From NCBI GenBank assembly GCA_016169945.1, contig JADLSH010000199.1, positions 3,222,501 to 3,286,500 on the forward strand: 64,000 nucleotides of DNA. The letters are read 5' to 3'. Within the stretch, counting starts at the first letter, position 1. Every line of letters begins with the position of its first letter. Origin of the DNA: Trachythela sp. YZ-2020. Its lineage: Eukaryota; Cnidaria; Anthozoa; Malacalcyonacea; Clavulariidae. The position numbers were made by a program, and so were the translations under genes. The notes beneath the pieces are model-generated. The model had not been told where the DNA came from. It searched no databases and saw only the letters and a program-made list of their open reading frames with translations. This document shows, in pieces, positions 24,001 to 36,800 of the stretch.

Positions 24001-27000
24001 ATTAACCCACGGACAATGCAATAACTTTTAAGTTTGCCTTGTTTCCAGACACTGTAATATAGGGACAATGTTTTGGCTTATAAAGGCCTTAAGACTTTGT
24101 CTATGTCACGAAAGTAATTAATACACATTACAAATACATAACACAATACAAATAGACTACTTACAACAATATGGCAAATATATAAATAATATATAGTCAA
24201 AGTTCGTTACTTTATACGAGTAAAGATAATAAAACGCAAAACAGTTTGCAATTTCATTGGGTAACGAATTAAAGAACCTCGAGCCTTGGTATGTTGTCAA
24301 ACATTGTCTATATTTGTTCTACACGAAGGCAGTTGTGCATTTGAATGTAATAGATTGTAATGTCGATCTAATGATGATTCTTTTATGCTTTACTGACGAT
24401 AACGATGTTCATAATACTGATAATGATCGTGAGGATGATGATGGTGATTATATTGATGGATAGATAATAGTGGTATAGATACTGATGGTGATATTGACAT
24501 GCAGTGACAGTAATATTGATGAGAACGATGGTAATGGTGATAATGATAATGATCATGATGATAACAATGTTGATGATGATCATAATGACCGTTGTGATAA
24601 TGATTATTGAAATGATCAGTTAAAATGATGATGATCGTCACCACGATAGCAATGGCATCAGGCGACACTAATTACACACTGACCTTGAGCTGCAACTACA
24701 GACATTACAGAGATATCATTCAAACCATGTTCCTTCAATTTCTCTGTTATTTCGAAACACTGAGCTCGATATGGAGACAGAATAACGATATCTTCACATT
24801 TGATTCCGTCATTATCAAGACATCTTGCCACATGAACCTAGAAACATGAACAGTCAGCATGTTGATTATACCCAAGACAAGGTGAGAAGAGTGTATTTAT
24901 GAGCTTGCTTATTTTTATTGGGATGTAATATTCCTACATAATTAGAACAATTCGTGTATGATTATGAAATCATCTCGTTCATAAACTGAAGTTACATGTA
25001 TAGTTCAAGTATTATATAAGAATGATGACCCTCGTTCTTAAGGCCCGTTCAAACCAGTCCAACATGTTGGTCTAACATAATCCAACATTGTTGAATGTAA
25101 CATTGCTGGGTCTGTTTCAACGTGTTAGCTCTATTTATGACGTTGACATGGCTTGTACGTGGTCTTTGGTTCGCGACTGTCCCTGCCATAGGGCTTAATC
25201 TTTTGAAATAGTTTAATAGTTAGGTTGCTTTAATTGGTTTATATTAAGTTTGGGCAGGTACCTTGCATGGTTCTTCGAGTCCCGTTTGTACCTCGCCCGT
25301 TTAGGGTCCTTATTAGGTTTAATATAGGTATATTTAACTATTATTATATCATTAAAGTCTTTGTAAATATAATTTATCTGACCCTAATAAAGAAGATAAT
25401 AATAACATTATGTATGAAGTTAGCTGATGTTGGAAGCTGTTGATGATCAGCTTTGACTTCGTTCAAAGTTTTCATCCAACATTGTTCGATCTAAAGTCGT
25501 ATCATGCATGGTTCCATACATACTCGAAGGCTAACATCATCGGTCAACAAGTTGAAGACTATTCCGTTGGCAGATAATTTTCATGACCAACTTTCTCTGG
25601 CGGCAAATGGTAAAACAATCTAAGTTATATCACTGCATTACTTACAGCCTTGGCAATTTCTTTTTGATTCTTCTTAGAATTTTCATTTCCCTGATCAGTG
25701 GAGACAACCAGTGACTCCTCGATTCCTTCAACATGATGAAATACGAACGGATAACTAGCCCCATTTGGCCATGTGACATTATCGGGTTTACGATGTCGAA
25801 CTTGGTCCGCTGTCTTGAGTTTGCCATCGTAAAAGAACTCGGATGGAAATTGACATAGTTCTTCGTGCTGTTAAAAAAGATTCAAAATTGATGTATCAAT
25901 TCCAGGAATCCAAGATCAGCGTCCCCATACTCATATCCATACCCATATATTTTCAATTTAGCTTGGTTTTCCAAGAGATAAAAAATTTCGCAGTGTCTTG
26001 TCCAATTTAAAGTTATCATTTAAATATTTTGTAAACAGTAGTACATATTCCATGTTTGCAAGACATCTGCACTTTGCTCTAAGTGCATATCTGATCACAA
26101 TGGTAAAGGCTCCAATTTCACACATACATGCACACGTAAATATCTCACATCACAAGATGTGTTCGCAACAGACTTGTAGTTGTCAACCAGTTGTAACAAT
26201 GCTGTCATTTTATCAAGTTGCTACAAGGTTGTCACTCACAACTTGTCAACAAGTTGTTGAATTGTAGGATGATAACAAGTTTTGAATTGTAGGATAATAC
26301 ATGTTTTGATGTGGTCAAACAAATATAAAAAGTCGGTCCCTGAACAATGGACACCCCCCAAACTTTTTTGGAATGTGCGCCCCTGTTTTTGTTACGATAT
26401 TTCCGAGCGGTTCTGTACATACACGGGTACCTCCCCCCCCTGGGCCGGGATCAGTACTCACCATTCTGTACTGAATCTCAAGCATCTCTGCGCATTCTGA
26501 ATAGCGTTCAAACATTGAAATTCCTAGACCCAGGTCCTTCGCTTTATCGCACTGAATGACAGGTTGCAGCTGCTTGTGATCGCCAATTAGAACAACTTGC
26601 TTTGCGTTTGAACCCAACATAGCACAGAGCGTTTCGGCCTCGATACACATGCCACATTCATCAATGATACATTGACAGACATAGCCCTCGCATGGATGCA
26701 AGATACGAGGACTATACGCTGTAGTACATGTGGCTAAAATCACGTTGACTCCTGTCTGAGTGATGGCCCATTCTTCAGCGTCACTTTTAACCTGCCATAG
26801 AAAAAATTATAGAAGGTAAGAGCCACTGATTAATTAGAAAAACATTTCGTTCTCGAGAGCAGTAATTATTAACTTGAAGTGTCCAAATGGACCGACAGAC
26901 AAACCCAAGGTTCTTGGTTGAACATACCAGCGTTTTCACCTGGGATGCCCAATTTAGACAGTCAGAAATATTATAGGCAGGAGTGCATCTACTGAGGGAG

Positions 27001-30000
27001 AAGGCACACACCTCCTAGGCACAGTATAGAGACGACCAGTAGGACCACTCATTTGAAATTTTGTGTGGCCGCTCATTACGCATTGGCAGCCAGTCAATTG
27101 CTTTTTCTGGCCAATAAGCAAGCTGGACTAACTTTCCTGGCCAGTAAACTGCATATTTTTGCATAAAAAGCCGGCTACATGTTGCATCGCCGAGTGGCCC
27201 TACTGGTCGTCTCTATACTGTGTCCTAGGCTTGTTCAAGGAGGGGGGTGCAGCCGGAGTACCAACGTTCTTATCAAATCCAATCTACAGTCTATGCTTGT
27301 TAATATTTTGCTATTTTAGGGCCTTTGGAGGCCTCTCTGAGACTCAAACAATATAGGCAACCCGTATTTTTCAAAAAATGTCACCCAAGCTTAGAATCTA
27401 AAATCCTGCCACCCTTATCACCGACTCCCTGGATCGTATCAGGTGTTGTTTCCCCAAAACACTGCCGCCCGTATTGCTATGCACCCTGCCTCGGTCACAC
27501 ACCCCACACCATGACCAACACCTGAACAGCACTCCTCCTGCCAGATCAAGCTGAGTCCATCCCTGATTATAGGTAAACACTCCACGCTGGATCCACGTTA
27601 TGATTTAAAATTAAGTCAGCTATTATTATGAAATCTTGAAACGTGAGGACGTTACCTTGTTGAACTCATCAATCAATCTGCGAGGAGCGTTAGAGTTCAA
27701 TCCTTTGAACTCTTCAAATTTTCCATCGTACTTCTTCAGGGCTTTCGCAAACGGAGATTCCGCACTGCGTATGACATGATGCAAGGAGACATCTTTAAGA
27801 TCTTCGTCAGCTTTCAGCTGTACCGGGACACGTTTTGATCGAAATAGAGTGACTTTGTCTGGCACGGGGAAAACTTTCCGTTCAATTTCCTGCCCGTATA
27901 TCCGCAAGATTTTCAAACCAGGGATTTTCATGAGGTAACCTAAAGCCAAATAATAAATATTTTTCTCAAACTCATTAATAATTCATGAGCAAAACACAAA
28001 GAAAATCACCACCGTATCGTTGTCTTGAAACCACGGTAATAAACACCCATAAATTAACTCAACTTTCGCGTTGAATTTCTCTTTAAATGCCGGTTTGTTT
28101 GAGAAGCTATATCATACACTTGAAGTAGTTTATTATAGTGATTTAAAAACACCTCAAAGTATGTTAAAAAACTCGGCTAGCGCCTTGTTTTTCAACACAC
28201 TTTTCGGTGTTTCAAATCACTATAATAAACTCCTTCTCGTGTATGATATATTACATCACAAACTGTTATCCAATCAATTAGTCAATAGACAATCAATAGA
28301 TGATATAATCAGATAGTCAGTCAATAACTGACCTAAAAATAAGATAATTAGTCAGTTAACTAATTGATTATTTAAAAAATCGTTTTTCATTATTCTAAAT
28401 GTGTATGGAATGATGTACTATAAATCCAAGGCCTTTGTATCATTTCAAATAGTGGTGAACCAAGGGGGGTGCTAGGCAAGTAGCCGAGCAGGCGAGCACA
28501 CCGAACCCAGCACTGTGGTTATGTACAGGAATATGGAAATGTTTTCATTGATTATTTGAATATTTGATTGCTTTTAATTTTTATTATCATTTCCGAATAC
28601 TTATATAATGTTAAAGTTTACAGCAAAATTGAGAATTTGTTTATTCAATCAAAGCATCAAATTCAATTAATATTGGATATTTTGAACTAGTTTTGAACTA
28701 AAAATTAAGTTGGTCTAAGACTCGTAACAAATTTTGAATACCTCCTTGGCCAACAGGGGTCCGCACCCCTTTCCACCCAACCCCCCCTCCCACACCCTAT
28801 AAATCCACCACTGATTTCAAACAGTGAATGGAAGTTTTTAATTTAATAGTATAGCAAGCATGTGGTTTGTATCGTTCCAAATAGTGAAAAGTAAAGCATG
28901 GTTTCCATTTGTGAAATAGTCTGCATCTATCTTGTCGTTTGTGTGCTGTATGCAAATCAGTCTTTAATGATTGCAGAAATATATCAACACTGACTGTACC
29001 CTGTGTGAAATAGTCTGCATCTATCCTGTCGTTTGTGTGCTGTATGTAAATCAGTCTTTAATGATTGCAGAGATATATCAACACTGACTGTACCCTATGT
29101 GAAATAGTCTGCATTTATCTTGTCGTTTGTGTGCTCTATGTAAATCAGTCTTTAATTATTGCAGAGATATATCAACACTGACTGTACCCTATGTGAAATA
29201 GTCTGCATTTATCTCGTCTTTTGTGTGCTGTATGTAAATCAGTCTTTAATGATTGCAGAGATATATCAACACTGACTGTACCCTATGTGAAATAGTCTGC
29301 ATCTATCTCGTCTTTTGTGTGCTGTATGTAAATCAGTCTTTAATGACTGTAGAGATATATCGGCATTCTATTACATCGGTCACCTTGATGTGTTCACGAC
29401 AGTTATGACTAAATGGAAACCAGAATTAAGTCTGAGGTTTAACAATTATATAGCAGGCACGTGATACATACGAGCAACGACATCGACAGACTTGTTGGAA
29501 GGTCCACAATAAAATACAATAGAACCATTGCACTCCTCTCCATCCTTTTCTACTGAAGGTATTCTTCTCTGGTTTAATTGAGCAAACCAATAAGCAATAT
29601 GAACTCCAGTGACTGTTTTTCCTGTGCCTATAGATATTATGAGTAAAACGATAAAGGAATGTTTCAATAATATTTGTAGCATTTTACTTATACAGTTATA
29701 CTAGATAAAACTCTGTCACTTTTAAACTGTTCTCCCTAAAGGTTAAACTGTTCTCCCTAGGGGCTATCCGTCATATGTCCACTGTCACTACAAGAGGAAA
29801 CCTAAACTAAACTAACTTAGTCATACTGGATAGGTCTATAAGTTCGAAACAGTTCTCCCTAGAGGTCCAATAAAGGCAATCTCTTATAAGTCCAGAGTTA
29901 CTACAGGAGGAAATTTGAGTATACATGGAGAAAACTTGTGGTGTTAGAGTAAAACTGAAAGCACTCTTCGCATACATGCAGCAACTACATATTGTAGGAA

Positions 30001-30794
30001 TCGAGATATAGTAACTGATACACAAACAATTGTACCACCAACGCTCCCAAATACTGTCAATTACTTCCATCTAAACTCCGTTCCTAGACATCCAGTAAGG
30101 TCATCCCTTGCAGTTGAACGAGCGCAGCTTCGCTTCAGACTGCAATAACTACTCGGACTTGAATTTTAAAAACTCTTGAATTTTAAATATTGTGTAAATC
30201 TTTTGTCTCTCATTTGAATTATTACCTGGTGGTCCCTGAATGAGTGTAAATGATTTTGTCAACGCTTCCTCAACTGCAAGTCTTTGGTAGCGGTTCAAAG
30301 GATAGAAATTTGTCAGAGTGTGATATATATTGCATAGAGACAAATTTTTGCTTGGAAGTTCTCCTTCTAGATAAATAAATGAATAATAAAGACAAGTTTG
30401 TTTTTAATAATTAGAAAGAATAGTAGTAACAATGTGATACTATATTCAACAAAATGTGTAACATGGGGAAAGAGCGCTCCACGGAGAGCGATCTTTGAAT
30501 AATTTTCAGTGTGAAAAGGCATATTCTGGGTAAGAGATTGTTTTCAGAGTTACTGTAGAATATATATTTTTTCTTGGCGATGCAATCAATTTTTTAATTA
30601 CAGGTGAGCTCAATGAGAACGGAAATCTCATGCAGTGTTAAAGGGCAAAAGCTCACTTGATTTTGATTTTCAGTATGAATACAAACTGTGAAAGCATGGC
30701 TTATCAATCCCTTAGTCTTCATGAGTTTTAAGCTACGGGTGTCAGAAAAGTTACCACAGGGATTGTGGCAACCAAGCGTTCATAGTGACGTTGT

Positions 30795-30830
<36 letters not shown>

Positions 30831-33800
30831 AGCTGAACTGGATTTTCCTTCTTAGAAGTACCGCGTCGTTAATAACGCAAAACAATTAAGTTTATCACGT
30901 CAACAAAAGCGATGCCGACAAAGGAAAATTTCTCTTCGCGCGAACAAATTCGCCTAGTGGAAAACGAGCTTAGTTCTGCCCAAGCACTCAGAAATACGCT
31001 GCGTTTCCGTACGACACAGCTGCAAAACAGGCTTAACTTACCAACAACATCAGTTTCCGTAGTAACCTCTCCAGTACAAATTTTCTGAACAAGTTCGGAT
31101 GCCACAACTGAATCATGCAGAGCTCCAAGACGGCGTCTAAATAAACCATCAAATCATGATGAGTAAATAATACAGAGTATACTGGCAATGCATATTCTCA
31201 TAATGTGCGTGTGACACAGTGGTAAATGCATGCATGTGGGCAACATGCTGAAGTTTGATAATGAATTTCAACAATAATCTTAAAAAGAAGCTAGTTTATT
31301 GCTTTTAAGCTAAGTTTAGATCCTCCCCGTAGGATTTTGAGTTTTCCCACCTTCCTCAAAATAACTGGAAATTTTCCTGCCTTTTGCCTGGGTAGATTTG
31401 CCAGTTTGCCAGCATTGCAGTACTGCTAGTCTGACTGAGTGCTGACTGTTGCTACTAATACTGGCCTGACTAGTCTGGTACTTAATGCTTTGCAAAGTTT
31501 TATTCAGTGTTTCACTTTCACCCTTCCTCAATGCCAGTAAACCTTTCTCACGGGTGGTACCCGCCTACCCGCAACGTTTTTGCAATTTTGCATTCAAAAA
31601 AATATCAAACAATTTTTCTTAGTTTGCCCAAAGCTTGAATCCAACTAACCTATCTGGAATGCTTAAGGATATTAATTCCACAGTGACGTAACAAAATCTT
31701 TGCGCGATCAATGACTCGAGAACTGGTGTAGAACTGTGAATCAATCGAGCTAGAACGGGACGGTATTCGCTACCCTTTGCCTTGGGATTTGATCTCTTGT
31801 TCGCTCTTTCGTTAATCTTTTTTGTGTCTTGAGTTGGAGTAGGAGGATTTAATCCAGCTAAAGATGGCTTAACGTCTTGCTCTTTCTGGGCACTAGCTGT
31901 GTTCTTCTTTTCTTTCTTGTTAATCTTCTTTGCACCTTGCAACTCAGGAACTGGAGAAGAACTATTTAATCCATCTTCATCGGGCCGAATATCTTCGTCC
32001 TTCTTGGAACTTGCGTTCTTCTCAGCTTTCTCAATAATTTTCCTTACGTCTTCCTTCTTCCTCAATTCTTCCGAAATTTGAAAATGTCCGACCCAGTATC
32101 CGGTATCTTTTCCCGATCCATTCGCGGGATCTTTCACACGGACACACAGAAGGTTTAAATCTAGCGGATCCAGGAAGTGGTCCCGGCAATATTGACAGGA
32201 CAAATCAAACTCCATTGTCACCAAACCTGAAAAAGAAGCCAAGGAAAATTACCAAATTCTCTTACCAAAATCCTTACTATGGAAACAATATGGATTCTAG
32301 TTGGAAAAAGTATGAAAATTAGTATGGAAATTATACTAATTCATGGATATACTATGTATGGAATTACTATTGGAATAACATTTCATATTATTTCCATAGC
32401 ATGGGTTTCAAAAAATTTCCAGTGTAAGATTGCTCCTAGCCCTAAACCAAATATTCTGCAATTCTCTTTAATAATTCATGAAGAAAACACAAACGAGACC
32501 ATAACCGCGAAGAAGCTTGTATACGGCCGCTCATGCTGTATATATCACATAGCTTTTCTCCTACCAGGGCTAAGTTGTGGACAAGCCACAAATTTGAAGT
32601 TCTTTAAGAAAATAGTTAATTGCATTAGTTTCTCGCACTAAATGTAATCCCTTAATTCTAATATACTATATACAATTTTGTAAATATTTCTATCACTATA
32701 TTTCATCCAAAATTATAACTAATGAGTGGCCGTGTTGTATAAGATACGGAAACACACAAGCTGAAATTAATATAGTTTGTGATTTGTCTTGATGTAAACG
32801 TCACAATTCTTCATTAATCTTAAAGACACGAATGATATTTGGTGAGAAAAAGTAAAATAAAAAGAAAGTGTATTTAAATCAGCAGGATTTTGTATCAGAT
32901 AAACAAGCTCTTCAATGGTCACGATTTCTCTTGTGTTTTCATTACGAATTATTTATGAGAATTATAAAAATAGTTGTAATTAGTTATTATAATTAGTATG
33001 TCGGCTTTCATGGAAAGCAATTCTTGTAATTGATAAGATTTCCCGACTCTAAACATATAGACTATCTATCTACCTTTGGAATCTCGCGCGAGAGTCACAC
33101 GAAGATTTGATAACGTGATGACGTCATCTTCTCGAACTGCTGACGTAGCAATTTCCATCATAAGCACAGGTTTCCAGAGCTGCACATACTCTGTAATGTC
33201 GGAGACATTGGTAGGTCGCTTGCGCGAAGTCTTCGCGAAGCAGGTAGTCGGAAAGCTTCGGTGTTCAACGCAAGCATGAATCTGATTGGTCAGCTTGAAC
33301 AGTTGTATGGTGGGTGAAAGGACACCTCGGGACATTTGTGAACAAATTTGAACCTTTACTCGATCATAAGGCCTAAAAGACTTGGTTACTTCATAAAATT
33401 CGTCTGTTTCTTTTTCAGACGGTTCTGGTTTGCCAACATTTGGATGTTGATAAGGCGCACTAGAAGACAAGACAGGGTCATTCTGCATTCTCTTTAGTAA
33501 AGATACTTTTGTAGTGCTTTCAGGCTTCCTGTAGATGGAAGAATATCATGATTATTTACAATTAAGGACGTTAGCCAACCATATTGCTTTATTCTGGTCA
33601 CATGAGTTTACTTGAAACGTAGACAAAAAAGTAACACACAAGCGTAATCAATGAATGTTTCATAAAATATGAAAATTCAGAGGCAGTACTTTGCCTGGAA
33701 AGCAGTGTTGATTAATTTTTAATATCTACAACAAAATTAACTAAGAGATTTACGTATATCAATCCGGCTGTAAACACAAATTTTCAAAGGCGTTTTAAAA

Positions 33801-36800
33801 TTTGGTGCAGCGAGTGTTCCAGTCACCTTAGATTGGAAGTGACAGCTATTGGATTTGAAATATTACTTCCGGTTTAGAGTCTTGAAATCTCGAGTCGGCA
33901 TATTCTACGTTTATGGGGGCAAAATTAGTCTTGGTTAGAACAACCAAACTTGCTGTTCTACAAGTATGAATAAGTATTAGAATATTAAGCGTCAACTAAC
34001 CCTTGTTTTTGAACATCATCATCCAATTTCTGCAACCGAGATTTGAGTTCATCTTCATTTTGATTTTTGACTGCTTCTAACACTCCACTCCAGTGTTTAC
34101 CACTCACAGTATAGTCAAAATCATCGTCTGGTACTTCTGACAAATGCGATGCATCTTCATCTGGGAAAAAATAATTGGATGCAGATAAGAGTCAACGCCA
34201 CCATAGCATGAGACAGAAGCCCATCACAGGTAAGCCCATCACAGGTAAGCCCATCACAGGTAAGCCCATCACAGGTAAGCCCATCACAGGTAAGCTTTCT
34301 GCAGTAAGTCTAACTTATTCATCCAGAGCAAAGGATGAACTCAAGTTCTGCAGTAGTGAAGCAGATGGTGGTCAATTTCAAACTGTTGACACTGTCTTAT
34401 AGGGCAAAAACCAAATCTTTTGTATTTATTTGTCAACAAATACAAGTCTGAAGTTTGTTCGTTTACAGCAACCAGGTTTAATATCAGACACGTTTTCGTC
34501 CGCTACTCTGGTTTTAAGTAAATGAATGCAAAGCCTGGTCGAATTGCATTCACGACCCAACGTTTCGACACTCCGGTTTAGTGTCTTCCTTATGGGTGAT
34601 CTCGAAAGTGATCGCCTTTAATCATCGCTATAGCCAAAGACGTTCCATGAACCATCATGCTTTGAATAGAGATGACGGTAGCTATTTAACACAATAATAT
34701 CTCTACCTTGTTGGCCAATGACGTCATCCCTAAAACATATGAGGAGTTAAGGTACGACTTTAGATCTCCTCTGATAAAGACATTAGACCAGAGTGTCGAA
34801 ACGTTGCGTCGTGAATGTAATTCACCCGGGTTTGCATTCATTTACTTAAAACTAAAGTAGGGCGAGACAACATGTAAAATACAAGACTATGACTCCCGGT
34901 TGAACTTCAGCTGCTACATAATAGTGCTTAGTAAACCCCATCCATAGGAGCCCTTCATTTTACCTAACACTTACCTTCCGGTTGCCTTTCCAGTTCCTTT
35001 GCAAGCTCCTGCGAGTTCTCATCCTCAGAGATATGCAGTCTGGGTTGAGCTGGGCCTTGCTTATCTAACCGTAAGAAACGGAACTTCCAGTGCAGCGTAA
35101 TGTGATCGTCTGCCACTTCTGGATCCTTATCTGGTCCAAGTCTTGCAATACGAACTGACTTGCCACGGAGAAGTTCCAATTCTCCAGGGCCAAAGAACAA
35201 CTTCAATTCATCGAGCGCTATCTCGTCAATATACGCGGACACAAACCTCAAGGAATTTTGCAACTTCACAGCCAGTTGAAGTTTCCTCGCGTCTTTATCA
35301 AAGCGATTACAATTTCGGACAAGGAACGTACAACGGTCGCAAACTGCTGCGACGTCGTCGGGATCTATGGTGTTTGTTCTATTCTCAATACTAGCTACCA
35401 CCAAACGATGGACAATGATGTCGATGTAGCGGCGAATTGGCGAGGTAAAGTGACAATAAGCGTCAAGGCAAAGGCTCGCGTGTCCGTGCAAGATAATGTT
35501 CAAGTCTCGGTCGATCGGAACATCAGACGAACATTGGGAACCTTCGTTAACAGAACTACGCGAAGAGGCTCGTAAATCATTTGTAGTATTCCCTTTCGCA
35601 TCCCCAGAGCTTGTTTCGTGATCTGTACTATCTTCTGGAACTTTTTCGTTATCTTCTGAAATGCTTGTCTTATCTGGTAGTAAATTTGATGAAACTTCAG
35701 AAAGAACGTTCGAACTACATGAAGAGGCCGCTATATCATCTGTAGTATCCGTTGTCACATTTCCAGAGTTGGTTTCGTGATCTGTACTATCTTCAGGAAC
35801 ATTCTTGTTATCTTCTGACAAATCATTTGATGAAATGTCGGAAAGAACATTCTGCTTGTCTGCAGGTGCTTCTTTTCCACGCTGAGACCAAGGAAAGGGG
35901 ATATTCCCGAACGTTTCTCCCGAACAAATATACCGTGACCTCTGTTGCAAATGCTGCTGGTGCATATTTGCCAATGCAAGCTGAGGAAAGAGATCTAGAT
36001 CACAAACAAGTTTAAGTAATTCTTGGAAATTAGAATCCTGTTCCACTTGGCTCATTATCATACTCCACGTCTTAAATGGCACCTTAAGTTCGATATTTCC
36101 TTCCTGGGCGATCTTCGTATCTCCAAGCCATTCAAGCCCGAGGGAAAAGCTGAGGAATTGTTGAAAGCGTTGCCTCCATTGAACTACACGGCGCGTTTTA
36201 GGTGGTGGTTGAACCCGAAGCGGTGTACATTCGGGGAATTCCTGTAGTAAATATTTCGCCACCAAATGGTTGGCCATAATCATTACCTCCTCGATCATTT
36301 GATGAGCTTCTCTCTCATTATCATCGCCATCACCGCACTCATCTCTCTTTCTGTGGTATAACGATCTCTCTAAACCCAGACGCGATCTGCGATGTCCTTC
36401 AGCAATACGATGGATTATACCAATAGCTTCTTTTACTGGTATTTCTCTTCCCTTAAAACAACAGACACAAATAACAATATGAAAGTTTGAAACTAAAGCC
36501 TAAAGCCCTGATCCAACGAGGATGAGAGTTGGCAAGCGAGAGTTTGCATGAGAGTTTGTTCAACTCTCATGGCCCGGTCAAACGAGAACAAGAGTTGCAT
36601 GAGAGTCGACTGGATATTGCCACGCGTATTGGTCAAACGAGCAAGATCTCTCAAACTTGGTCAAACTCTCATCAAAATTCAAACCAGCTCAAAGTTGATG
36701 AGAGTCCATGAGAGTTGGCGGTCAAACGCGAGCGAGAGTTGCGATTCTCAATGACTCTCATCAACTCTCATTCTCGTTCGTCCGGTGCTTAACTCAGATG

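Noticed and set aside
24383..24668. His/Ile-rich minus-strand ORFs
   Set aside because: Direct product of a GAT/ATC microsatellite in an intron.
28911..29365. CRISPR-like array
   Set aside because: Units are contiguous with no unique spacers, and the DNA is eukaryotic.
34175..34402. Plus-strand ORF with GKPIT repeats
   Set aside because: Frame through five 15-bp repeats inside an intron of copy B on the opposite strand.
35143..36247. Several plus-strand ORFs of 70-105 codons over the RNB exons
   Set aside because: Antisense shadows of exon 29; the minus-strand frame carries clear RNB motifs.
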